From: CAYLNH01 sp964384625
GTDB taxonomy: Bacteria; Verrucomicrobiota; Lentisphaeria; JABSQK01
DNA: 40,767 nucleotides
Reading direction: 5' to 3'
Assembly: GCA_964384625.1 (NCBI GenBank)
Contig: CAYLNH010000029.1
Span: 1-40,767, forward strand
Shown here: positions 6,945-14,422 of the stretch, in pieces
Layout of the letters: the number at the start of each line of letters is the position of its first letter
Numbering within the stretch: position 1 is the first letter of the stretch
Program-made: the position numbers and the translations under genes
Notes under the pieces: model-generated
Databases searched by the model: none
What the model was told of the DNA's origin: nothing
Seen by the model: only the letters and a program-made list of their open reading frames with translations

Positions 6945-7973
6945 ATGAACGTTTCAGATTTCGATTACGAATTACCGGAAGAACTGATTGCGCAGCAGCC
7001 GCCGGCGGTGCGCGGCACGTCGCGCATGCTCGTGCTAGACCGGCAGTCCGGTGACTATGAAGCCCAGTCGTTCGCGGATTTCCCAAGTTATCTGCGGCCC
7101 GGCGACTGCCTGGTGATCAACGATACGAAAGTCATCCCGGCGCGGATCTTCGGGACGCGGGCGGGCACCGGCGGCAAGGTCGAGGCCCTGCTTCTGGAGG
7201 AAGTCGGCGAAGGTGAGTGGGACGCGCTGCTGCGGCCGGGGCGCCGGCTGAAGCCCGGCGCGAAGGTACTCCTTGAGGACAGCGCCGTACACTTCGAAGT
7301 CGTCTCGCGCGACGAGGAGGTCTTTCGCATTCGGTTTGATACGAAGGAGGTCCTTGATGTGCTGCGGCAGATCGGTAGTATGCCGTTGCCGCCGTATATC
7401 CAACGGCCGGCTGACAGCGAAGACGCGAAACGCTATCAGACGGTGTTTGCCGACGACCCCGGCGCCGTTGCGGCGCCGACGGCCGGTCTGCATTTCACCG
7501 ACGGTATGCTGCAGGAGATTGCGGCGTCGGGTGTTGCGATTGTCCGACTGACGCTGCATGTCGGCTTGGGCACGTTTCAACCGGTGAGCGCCGAAACTGT
7601 CGAAGAGCATGTGATGCATGAGGAACGCTATGTGTTACCGGAGGACGCGGCCACTGCCATCAACGCCGCTCGCGCGGGCGGTGGCCGCGTGGTTGCAGTC
7701 GGTACGACATCGGTGCGGACATTGGAGACGTGTGCGCGGGAGGACGGCACCGTACAGGCCGGGGCAGGGCGGACCGATATCTTTCTGTATCCGCCGTACG
7801 AGCCGAAGGCGGTTGATTGTCTGCTGACGAATTTTCATCTGCCGCGGTCGACGCTGCTGATGCTGGTTAGTTGCTTTGTGGACCGCGAGGAGATGTTGGC
7901 GGCGTATGCTTATGCCGTGAAGGAGCAGTTCCGGTTCTACAGCTACGGGGACTGCATGTTTCTTCGTAGGTAG
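6945..7973 (+). CDS. queA: S-adenosylmethionine:tRNA ribosyltransferase-isomerase QueA
   Basis: QueA transfers and isomerises the ribosyl group of SAM onto 7-aminomethyl-7-deazaguanine in tRNA, giving epoxyqueuosine. The 342-residue product matches the family in length and motifs: FDYELPEELIAQQP at the start, R..SRMLVLDR, FADFPSYLRPGDCLVINDTKVIPARIFG, LPLPPYIQR-like MPLPPYIQRP, YQTVFADDPGAVAAPTAGLHFT, LTLHVGLGTFQPV, VGTTSVRTLE, TDIFLYPPY and NFHLPRSTLLMLVSCF. The start ATG 6945 gives the canonical N-terminus. No tgt or queC-F gene is adjacent. Confidence 0.97.
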   Translation: MNVSDFDYELPEELIAQQPPAVRGTSRMLVLDRQSGDYEAQSFADFPSYLRPGDCLVINDTKVIPARIFGTRAGTGGKVEALLLEEVGEGEWDALLRPGRRLKPGAKVLLEDSAVHFEVVSRDEEVFRIRFDTKEVLDVLRQIGSMPLPPYIQRPADSEDAKRYQTVFADDPGAVAAPTAGLHFTDGMLQEIAASGVAIVRLTLHVGLGTFQPVSAETVEEHVMHEERYVLPEDAATAINAARAGGGRVVAVGTTSVRTLETCAREDGTVQAGAGRTDIFLYPPYEPKAVDCLLTNFHLPRSTLLMLVSCFVDREEMLAAYAYAVKEQFRFYSYGDCMFLRR

Positions 7974-7998
7974 TTTGTGGTATGTAGTGGATCGGGAT

Positions 7999-8066
7999 AA
8001 ACGGGTAAGGCGGGTAAACGGGTAAGGCGGGTAAACGGGTAAGGCGGGTAAACGGGTAAGGCGGGT
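7999..8066. repeat. 17-bp tandem repeat, four copies
   Basis: The unit AAACGGGTAAGGCGGGT is repeated four times without interruption at 7999-8015, 8016-8032, 8033-8049 and 8050-8066. Each unit itself contains two GGGTAA/GGGT-like halves. It begins 26 bases after queA. There are no spacers, so it is not CRISPR. Copy number may vary between strains. Confidence 0.95.
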
Positions 8067-8164
8067 GTCGGGCGGTACGGACTCGGCCATTGCCCTATCG
8101 TTTCTGGCCGCCACCACCGGCCTGGCGCCCGCGGAGTGATGGTTAATTTTCCCGCCAAGCATTG

Positions 8165-8284
8165 CTCCCCCTCTCTGCCAGTCAGCCCCGGGCAAACCCG
8201 ACGCTGACTGGCAGAGGGGGAGGAGGAGACTGCGGTCACCGTGTTGAGGCCAATCCCGGCCCCACGGGGATGAGCCCCGTGGGG
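8165..8284. repeat. Two stem-loops between queA and the deacetylase gene
   Basis: An inverted repeat pairs 8165-8186 with 8203-8222 (right arm GCTGACTGGCAGAGGGGGAG); the left arm carries two extra bases, CT, and the loop is 16 bases. A second perfect 10-bp stem, CCCCACGGGG / CCCCGTGGGG, lies at 8260-8284 with loop ATGAG. Neither ends in a T run. The gap 7974-8391 contains these repeats and a promoter but no gene that I can support. Confidence 0.75.
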
Positions 8285-8331
8285 GGACAGAGGGCAGCAA
8301 TCGAGGGCTTGCGTCGGGTTTCGCTGGTCCA

Positions 8332-8359
8332 TTGCGTGGAGCTCAAGGTGGGCTATAGT
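8332..8359 (+). promoter_or_regulatory. Sigma-70-like promoter of the deacetylase gene
   Basis: TTGCGT at 8332-8337, a 16-base spacer and TATAGT at 8354-8359 make a good housekeeping-type promoter. Transcription would start near 8366, giving a leader of about 26 bases before ATG 8392. Confidence 0.5.
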
Positions 8360-8391
8360 CTTTGTTTCATGATGAAGGGATTTGCTTGACC

Positions 8392-9330
8392 ATGACGACT
8401 GGCTTTGTGTATCACCCGCAGTTCCGGGAGCACCGGACCGGGATTGGCCACCCGGAATGCCCGCAACGGCTGCAGTGGATCCTGAAGGTGCTCGAGGAGT
8501 CCGGGGTCGGCGACAAGGTCGAGCAGGTCGAGCCGGAGGCGGTCGCTGAAGAGTGGCTGACGAAGGTGCATACACAGGCGCATGTGGACCGCGTCCGGAA
8601 GGCCTGTCAACTGCCGGAGTCCATGCTGGACATGGACACCATTTGCGGGCCGGAATCGTGGGATGCGGCACTGCGTGCCGTTGGGGCAATGACACTGGCG
8701 GCCGACAAGATCATGGCCGGCGAATGGCAGAACGCGTTTTGCGCTGTACGCCCTCCCGGGCATCATGCCGAGACGAATACGGCCATGGGTTTCTGTCTGT
8801 TTAACAACGCGGCGATCGGGGCACGGTATCTGCAGCAGAAGCATGGCTTGGAACGCGTGATGATTGTCGATTGGGATGTGCACCACGGCAATGGCACGCA
8901 GGAGATCTTCCACGACGATCCGAGCGTGTTCTACTTCAGCACGCATCAGTTTCCGTACTATCCCGGCTCCGGCGCGGACACGGATACCGGGAAAGAGGCC
9001 GGTGCAGGTTTCACGCGCAATGTGCCGCTGGCTGCCGGCAGCGGCGATCGCGAGTACTTCGAAGCGTATGATCTCGTCCTCGTACCTGCGGCCCAAGAGT
9101 TCAAGCCTGAGTTCATCATTCTGTCGGCCGGGTTCGACCCGCACATCGACGATCCGCTGTCGCAGATGCAGGTGACGGATGCGGGGTTTGAACGATTGTC
9201 CCGCAGTGTGCTGGCATTAGCCGAGGATGTCTGCGGCGGCCGGCTGATCGCAGTTCTGGAGGGCGGGTATCATCTGACCGCCCTGGGACGGTGTGCTGTG
9301 AAACTGATCGATGTGATGGCGGGCGGTTAG
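8392..9330 (+). CDS. Histone deacetylase-like (acetoin/acetylpolyamine) amidohydrolase
   Basis: The 312-residue enzyme belongs to the arginase/deacetylase superfamily: zinc hydrolases that remove acetyl groups from lysine or polyamines. Motifs include RPPGHHAE at 120-127 (catalytic His124, His125), IVDWDVHHGNGTQ at 158-170 (zinc ligands Asp162, His164) and SAGFDPHIDDPL at 245-256 (zinc ligand Asp249). LEGGYHL at 289-295 carries the transition-state Tyr293. GHPECPQR at 19-26 is typical of class II HDAC-like bacterial proteins. All catalytic residues are present, so it is probably active; the substrate is not evident. I chose ATG 8392, with GAAGGGA upstream; a TTG at 8362 would add ten residues with no family match. 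Confidence 0.93.
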   Translation: MTTGFVYHPQFREHRTGIGHPECPQRLQWILKVLEESGVGDKVEQVEPEAVAEEWLTKVHTQAHVDRVRKACQLPESMLDMDTICGPESWDAALRAVGAMTLAADKIMAGEWQNAFCAVRPPGHHAETNTAMGFCLFNNAAIGARYLQQKHGLERVMIVDWDVHHGNGTQEIFHDDPSVFYFSTHQFPYYPGSGADTDTGKEAGAGFTRNVPLAAGSGDREYFEAYDLVLVPAAQEFKPEFIILSAGFDPHIDDPLSQMQVTDAGFERLSRSVLALAEDVCGGRLIAVLEGGYHLTALGRCAVKLIDVMAGG

Positions 9331-9415
9331 GGGGAAGAGAGTAGTCAGTTTTCAGTGATCAGGATTCAGTCGGAGGAGGATTGTCGAGGGGAATCGGTGA
9401 CCGGAACGTACGAAT

Positions 9416-9503
9416 CCACAGCGCAGGGCTGTGGCATTGTGGTTTGTTGGTTGGAGCCGGAGTGTAGGTTTGCTGAGGGAAACTCCACAGCGCAGGGCTG
9501 TGG
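9416..9503. repeat. Two copies of a 19-bp palindromic element
   Basis: CCACAGCGCAGGGCTGTGG occurs at 9416-9434 and again, identical, at 9485-9503. Its arms CCACAGC/GCTGTGG form a 7-bp hairpin with a 5-base loop. A CCCTTTCAGGGC palindrome, also found after leuB at 6835-6846, follows at 9527-9538. The gap 9331-9623 otherwise looks non-coding. Confidence 0.8.
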
Positions 9504-9623
9504 TGTCTGGGTAGCAGGATTCGGAACCCTTTCAGGGCGCGTCGCCGCGACGCCCTCCCACGTTGCTAAAGGTGATGCCTGCGTCTACTTGAACTCATTG
9601 GGACTTCCTGTCTTGTATCAGAC

Positions 9624-10802
9624 ATGAATGACCGACCGCAGATGAAATCGTCGGTGAGCAGTGCGCTGCGGCCGTTCGGGACGTCGATCTTCAGTGAGAT
9701 GACGGCGTTGGCGAATGAGCACGGCGCCGTAAACCTGTCGCAGGGCTTCCCGGACTTCGACGGCCCGTACGAGATCAGGCAGCTCGCCGCCGAAGCCGTA
9801 CTCCACGGACCGAACCAGTATGTGTCGTCGATCGGCATCGCTGAGTTTCGCCGCGCTGTCGCCGCAAAACTCAAGCGGTTCTATGGCGTCGACGTTGACG
9901 CCGATCATGAGGTCACGGTGACGGCCGGCGCCACCGAGGGACTGTGCGCTACGCTGTTAGGCTTGCTCGAACCGGGCGACGAAGTGATCCTTCTGGAACC
10001 GGCTTACGACAGTTACGCGCCGTTGGCGTCACTGGCCCGCGCCCAAGTGAAACATGTCTCGCTGACGCTGCCGGATTTTGCCTTGCCGCACCAGGAGTTG
10101 GCCGCGGCGTTCTCAGCGAAGACCAAGGCCATTGTGATCAACAACCCACAGAACCCTTGCGGCAAGGTGTTCTCCCGTGACGAACTGGAATTTATTGCCG
10201 AGCTCTGCCGACAACACAACGCTTATGCCATTGGCGACGAAGTCTACGAACACCTTGTGTACGATGACGGTGCACATCACACCTTGCTGACGATCCCCGA
10301 ATTCCGGGACCGGGCATTGGTGGTGTCGTCAACCGCGAAGACGTTTTCGATGACCGGTTGGAAGGTCGGTTATGTGATTGCGGCTCCGCACCTGACGGAG
10401 GGCGTCCGCATGAGCCACCAGTTTATCACGTTCTGCGGACAGCATGCGTTTCAACAGGCGATGGCGGCGGCGATTGAACTTCCGGACACGTACTATAGCG
10501 ATCTGCTCGAGGACTACGCCGCGAAGCGGAAACGTCTGTCGCAGGCGCTCAGCACTATCGGCTTCAACGTGCTGCAGCCGCAAGGCACGTACTACATTCT
10601 GGCAGACATCACGCCCTTGGGTTTTGATGACGATCTGGCGTTCTGTCGCGAGTTGCCGGCGACGGCTGGAGTGGCGGCGATACCGTGCTCCTGTTTCTGG
10701 AAGGACCGGCGCGCCGGACGCAATCTGGTACGGTTCTGTTTCTGCAAACGCGACGAAATACTGGATGAAGCAATGGACCGACTGCGGCGGAGATTTGGAT
10801 GA
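9624..10802 (+). CDS. PLP-dependent aminotransferase (class I/II; glutamine/methionine transaminase type)
   Basis: This 392-residue fold-type I aminotransferase has NLSQGFPDFDGP at 37-48, the phosphate-binding AGATEGL at 101-107 and NPQNPCGKVF at 174-183. DEVYEHLVYD is at 205-214, the PLP Lys239 lies in SSTAKTFSMTGWKVGY, and the carboxylate-binding arginine is in NLVRFCFCK near the C-terminus. The SQGFPDFDGP signature is typical of the YbdL/kynurenine aminotransferase/glutamine transaminase K group, which transaminates methionine, glutamine and aromatic amino acids. The neighbour, a nitrilase/omega-amidase, supports this: omega-amidase hydrolyses the alpha-ketoglutaramate formed when glutamine is the amino donor. 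The stop overlaps the next start as ATGA, so the pair is translationally coupled. Confidence 0.92.
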   Translation: MNDRPQMKSSVSSALRPFGTSIFSEMTALANEHGAVNLSQGFPDFDGPYEIRQLAAEAVLHGPNQYVSSIGIAEFRRAVAAKLKRFYGVDVDADHEVTVTAGATEGLCATLLGLLEPGDEVILLEPAYDSYAPLASLARAQVKHVSLTLPDFALPHQELAAAFSAKTKAIVINNPQNPCGKVFSRDELEFIAELCRQHNAYAIGDEVYEHLVYDDGAHHTLLTIPEFRDRALVVSSTAKTFSMTGWKVGYVIAAPHLTEGVRMSHQFITFCGQHAFQQAMAAAIELPDTYYSDLLEDYAAKRKRLSQALSTIGFNVLQPQGTYYILADITPLGFDDDLAFCRELPATAGVAAIPCSCFWKDRRAGRNLVRFCFCKRDEILDEAMDRLRRRFG

Positions 10803-11560
10803 AGATCGCTGCGGTACAGATGGATATCGCCTGGCAGGATCGTGAAGCGAATCACGCCAAAGCCAAGGCGATGGCGGTGCAGGCGGCCGACGGCGGCGCT
10901 GATCTGCTGATCCTGCCGGAGATGTTTGCTACCGGCTTTTCAATGGATACCTCAGTTACGGCAGAAGACATCGACGGTAAGACACCCGGGCTGATTCGTG
11001 CATTGGCAGTCGAGCACAAGGTCAACATCATCGCCGGTTTCGTGTTGACTGAAGGTCATGGCAAGCCGAAGAATGTGGCGCTGGCAGTCAATCGCGACGG
11101 TGCGGACCTGAGTCTCTACGCCAAGACCCACCTGATCGGACTGCTGGGTGAGGATCAGAACTACGGCGCCGGTGATGGGCCGAAGACGTTTGTGGCCGAT
11201 GGTGTCGGTGTCAGTACGCTGATCTGCTACGACCTGCGATTTCCGGAGATCTTCCGCGCGGTCGCGGATGATGTCTCCGTGATCGTTGTGATCGCCTCCT
11301 GGCCGTCAGTGCGGGCGGCGCACTGGCAGACGTTGTTGCCGGCGCGCGCGGTGGAGAATCAGTGCTATGTGGTTGGCGTGAATCGCGTCGGATCCGGTGG
11401 TGGCCACGACTTTACCGGCGGCTCGATGGTGATCGATGCCTTGGGCAAAGTGGTTCAGCTTGGTAGCGATCAGGAAGAGTTGATTGTGGTCGACATCGAC
11501 CCGCAGGAGGTCCTTGCGGTACGGGAGAAAATGCCGTTCCTCCGGGATCGGAAGAGGTGA
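10799..11560 (+). CDS. Nitrilase-superfamily carbon-nitrogen hydrolase, probable omega-amidase
   Basis: The 253-residue protein has the Glu-Lys-Cys triad of the nitrilase superfamily: LPEMF with Glu41, YAKTHL with Lys109 and LICYDLRFPE with Cys143. It resembles omega-amidase (YafV/Nit2), which hydrolyses alpha-ketoglutaramate or alpha-ketosuccinamate to the keto acid and ammonia. It starts at ATG 10799, four bases inside the aminotransferase gene, and so is expressed with it. In known bacteria this gene pair completes the transamination step of methionine salvage; no other salvage gene (mtnA-D) is in the window. Cytoplasmic; no signal peptide. Confidence 0.9.
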   Translation: MKIAAVQMDIAWQDREANHAKAKAMAVQAADGGADLLILPEMFATGFSMDTSVTAEDIDGKTPGLIRALAVEHKVNIIAGFVLTEGHGKPKNVALAVNRDGADLSLYAKTHLIGLLGEDQNYGAGDGPKTFVADGVGVSTLICYDLRFPEIFRAVADDVSVIVVIASWPSVRAAHWQTLLPARAVENQCYVVGVNRVGSGGGHDFTGGSMVIDALGKVVQLGSDQEELIVVDIDPQEVLAVREKMPFLRDRKR

Positions 11561-11608
11561 ACGTGGCGCCGGCGCAGCAGAGTCGGATCGCGCTGGGCGC
11601 GAGGAATC

Positions 11609-11630
11609 GCGGCGTGGAAGCCGCTCCTAC
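11609..11630. repeat. REP-like palindrome before the alcohol dehydrogenase gene
   Basis: GCGGC-GTGGAA-GCCGC at 11609-11624, followed by TCCTAC, is a short GC-rich hairpin. It resembles the other intergenic palindromes of this window in size and position but not in sequence. Confidence 0.4.
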
Positions 11631-11771
11631 ACTGGATTGGTGCCGCCGGCGCGGCAAGGGGCGCTTCGCTTACGCGCAGCAGGCTGCTGATAGGGCGCTC
11701 GGGCGGAATGACAAGCGTTGCAGAAGAGATGAGTCTTTGCTGAGAAAGAGAGGCGTGCTACCTTGTGGCCG

Positions 11772-12797
11772 ATGAAAGCGCAAGTTCTTGACAATGTCTG
11801 TGACCTGACGAAGACGACCACTCCGTTGCGGGCCGCGGACGCGCCGGTGCCCGAGCCAGGGCCGAAGGAGGTCCTGCTGAGGATCCGTGCCTGCGGCGTC
11901 TGCCATACCGAACTCGACGAGATCGAGGGACGGACGCCGCCGTCATCGTTCCCGCGTATCCTGGGGCATCAGGTCGTCGGCGTGGTGGAACGACTGGGGC
12001 CGGATTGCTCGGTTCACGCGGTTGGCGATCGTCTTGGTGTCGCCTGGATCTTCTCGGCCTGTGGGCAATGCGAGCTGTGCAGAAGCGGCGAGGAAAACCT
12101 GTGTCCGGAGTTTCGCGCCACGGGCCGCGATGCCGACGGCGGCTATGCCGAGTACATGGTGGTTTCGGCAGACTTCGCCTGCCCGATCCCCGAAACCTTT
12201 ACCGATGCCGAAGCCGCACCGCTGTTGTGCGCCGGGGCGATCGGCTGCCGTTCTATGCGGCTGACGAATTTGACAGATGGGCAACGATTGGGGTTGACGG
12301 GGTTCGGTGCATCGGCGCACCTGGTGTTGAAGATGGTGAAGCACCGTTATCCGGAGATGGAGGTTTTCGTTTTTGCGCGCAACGAGAAGGAGCGCGAATT
12401 CGCCCGCGAGCTGGGAGCGGTGTGGGCCGGGGCCACAGAGGACGTCGCCCCGGCCAAGCTGCATGCGATCATCGACACCACGCCGGCGTGGAAGCCGGTG
12501 GTCGATGGCCTGAAGAACCTGGCGCCCGGCGGCCGCCTGGTAATCAACGCAATTCGCAAGGAAGCCGCCGACCAGAACTACCTGCAGCAGCTTTCCTACC
12601 ACGAGCATTTATGGTTGGAGCGCGAGATCAAGAGCGTCGCCAACGTGGCCCGTCGCGACGTGCAGGAGTTCCTGGCGCTCGCCGCCGAGGTCCCGATCAA
12701 ACCGGACGTGCGGGAGTACCCTTTGGACGAGGCAAACCAGGCTCTGCTGGAAGTCAAGCGTGGCGGCATTCGCGGCGCCAAGGTGCTTCGCGTCTAG
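11772..12797 (+). CDS. Zinc-dependent medium-chain alcohol dehydrogenase
   Basis: The 341-residue MDR-family oxidoreductase interconverts an alcohol and aldehyde with NAD(P). Catalytic zinc ligands are Cys41 (RACGVCHTELD), His66 (GHQVVGVVERLG) and probably Cys153 (LLCAGAIG). The four-cysteine structural zinc lobe is CGQCELCRSGEENLC at 97-111 and is complete. The cofactor loop GLTGFGASAH at 174-183 has the form seen in AdhP-like enzymes that carry GFGASA rather than GLGGLG. I prefer ATG 11772; a TTG at 11763 would add three residues. The gene converges on the minus-strand gene ending at 12794, and the two stop codons share the palindrome CTAG. Confidence 0.92.
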   Translation: MKAQVLDNVCDLTKTTTPLRAADAPVPEPGPKEVLLRIRACGVCHTELDEIEGRTPPSSFPRILGHQVVGVVERLGPDCSVHAVGDRLGVAWIFSACGQCELCRSGEENLCPEFRATGRDADGGYAEYMVVSADFACPIPETFTDAEAAPLLCAGAIGCRSMRLTNLTDGQRLGLTGFGASAHLVLKMVKHRYPEMEVFVFARNEKEREFARELGAVWAGATEDVAPAKLHAIIDTTPAWKPVVDGLKNLAPGGRLVINAIRKEAADQNYLQQLSYHEHLWLEREIKSVANVARRDVQEFLALAAEVPIKPDVREYPLDEANQALLEVKRGGIRGAKVLRV

Positions 12798-13636
12798 CTC
12801 TGGAGTTCGGTTGTCGTCGACTCCAGTCGGTCCGCCGGCAGGGGCGGCGGTGTTCCGGCGGCGTTCATTTCGCGATCCAGGGAGCGGCGCAGGCTTTCGA
12901 GGTAGTCGGGCATGGTCCAGACGCCGTCGGCCAGAGACTGGATCAGATTGTCCAGGCCGAACCCCAATTCCTCTTCGTCATCGATGACGGCGTTGGCGGT
13001 TGCGGCTTTGGACCAGCGCGCTTTGAGTTTGCGGCCGAGTCGTCCAAGGGCTTTGGCGGCCTGAATCGCGGTGGTCCGGCTGCCTTTCAGGGCTTGCATA
13101 CAGAGCTGGCGGAAGGGCATGGCATTGTGCGGTTCGCGGCGTGCCCGCTCGAGGGCTGCGTGAATCGGCACGAGGAGTTCTTCGGCTTGGAACGCGTCTG
13201 GCGGCAGCCGTTTCGACTCGGCCGCGGCGAGGATCAGATAGCCCTGCTCGAAGACATCGATCACAACCTTGGCGTATTCGCGAATGGTAAACAGCAGGAA
13301 GATCTTCTTCAGCAGTTTTTTGAAGCCGTAGAGGATCACCTCGACGATGATGAACCGGGGGATGCCGAGGACGGCCGACAGGCAGCCGAACGGCTTGTCG
13401 GGGCCCAGGGCGAGCACCTTGGCGCCGGCCGGATCGACCGGCAGGTCCTGGTGTTTCAGGACACGATAGACCATCGTCTTGCGGATCAGTTCGAGGAGCC
13501 AGTCATCCAGCCAGGGAACGGGAACGAACTGCGTCAGTCCTCCGAGTACGGCGTATTTGACGACACGGCGGAACGCCGGCGAGGCGGCGGGGGCATCAGC
13601 ATTGTCGAGTTCAGTCGACACGCTCGATGATGACAT
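12794..13636 (-). CDS. Conserved hypothetical protein, possibly membrane-associated
   Basis: I do not recognise this 280-residue protein. After a polar start it has a hydrophobic, amphipathic centre (VVKYAVLGGLTQFVPVPWLDDWLLELI; LGIPRFIIVEVILYGFKKLLKKIFLLFTIREY), followed by helical, charged sequence and a C-terminal FGLDNLIQSLADGVWTMPDYLESLRRSLDREMN segment. There is no signal peptide. The PVPWLDDWL stretch followed by a hairpin-like hydrophobic region suggests a peripheral or monotopic membrane protein, possibly EcsC-like, but I cannot confirm this. Its start lies 26 bases inside the upstream TPR-like gene, so the two are co-transcribed and probably coupled. Confidence 0.8.
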   Translation of the reverse strand: MSSSSVSTELDNADAPAASPAFRRVVKYAVLGGLTQFVPVPWLDDWLLELIRKTMVYRVLKHQDLPVDPAGAKVLALGPDKPFGCLSAVLGIPRFIIVEVILYGFKKLLKKIFLLFTIREYAKVVIDVFEQGYLILAAAESKRLPPDAFQAEELLVPIHAALERARREPHNAMPFRQLCMQALKGSRTTAIQAAKALGRLGRKLKARWSKAATANAVIDDEEELGFGLDNLIQSLADGVWTMPDYLESLRRSLDREMNAAGTPPPLPADRLESTTTELQS

Positions 13637-14405
13637 TGAGGTACTTCAGCCGCGGGTCAACGCGTTTGATCACGGCGTGCCTGGGGTAGGCCTTTTTGAT
13701 ATCGGCGAAGTGACGGCGGGTCTGATGGAGTTGAACGATGATAACGTCATCTTCCTTCTTGACGACCACGGGGGCATCTTCCCGGGAGATTTTGCCTTTT
13801 TCCAGCAAGAGCTCGATCAGGCGGTCGTACTGATGTTCGGCGAGGTAGTACTTGACCCACGGGATCCGGGCATCCTGCGGATGTTTTTCGGCGAAAGTCT
13901 GCAGGAGTTTGACGCAGTCTTTCTTCCCGGGCACGCGTTTGCGGGCGGATTGCGGCGCGAGTTTCTGGTGGACGGCTTCGGCCCAGTTCTGCAGGGCGAC
14001 GGGGTACCAGGCGCCGGTACCTGATTTGGTGGGCAGTTCTTGCAGCAGCGCGTGGGCTTCGTCGGTCATCCCCAATCTGGTATAGCCCTCGATCAGCCGC
14101 CGGGTAACCAGTTGCTTCCGGATTCGAGTCGGTTTCTTCTTCAGCACGATGGCGAAGCTCTTCACGGCGGTTTCGTAGTCTTCCCGGGTGAAGGAGATCT
14201 GGCCCTGATAGAAATGGATGGTCTCGATTTCTTTGGGGAATTCGCGCCGGATGATATCGAGATGCTGCTGTGCGAGCTGCGGCTTGCCGAGGGCGAGGAG
14301 TTCGGCGACGTACTCGCGTTCGGTCTTCAGCAGGATGTCCTTGTCGTTGCCGTTGGCGAACGTGACGACGCCGGCAGCCAGAATGGTGGCGAGGATATAC
14401 TTCAT
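13611..14405 (-). CDS. Exported TPR-like repeat protein
   Basis: The 264-residue product starts with a short cleavable-looking signal peptide (MKYILATILAAGVVTFANG). It continues with helix-turn-helix repeats resembling tetratricopeptides, for example LLALGKPQLAQQHLDIIRREFP, FYQGQISFTREDYETAVKSFAIVLKKKP and LIEGYTRLGMTDEAHALLQELP. TPR proteins act as protein-binding scaffolds; no catalytic motif is seen. ATG 14405 is 17 bases after the upstream hydrolase stop, and GGAG overlaps that stop codon. It is part of the minus-strand run 16852 to 12794, and its last 26 bases overlap the next gene. Confidence 0.78.
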   Translation of the reverse strand: MKYILATILAAGVVTFANGNDKDILLKTEREYVAELLALGKPQLAQQHLDIIRREFPKEIETIHFYQGQISFTREDYETAVKSFAIVLKKKPTRIRKQLVTRRLIEGYTRLGMTDEAHALLQELPTKSGTGAWYPVALQNWAEAVHQKLAPQSARKRVPGKKDCVKLLQTFAEKHPQDARIPWVKYYLAEHQYDRLIELLLEKGKISREDAPVVVKKEDDVIIVQLHQTRRHFADIKKAYPRHAVIKRVDPRLKYLNVIIERVD

Positions 14406-14422
14406 TGCCGCGTGCCCAACTC

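Noticed and set aside
7999..8066. Possible CRISPR array
   Set aside because: The 17-bp units are directly adjacent with no unique spacers, and no cas gene is near.
12005..13630. 541-codon plus-strand frame
   Set aside because: It overlaps the alcohol dehydrogenase in another frame and then runs antisense to the next gene.
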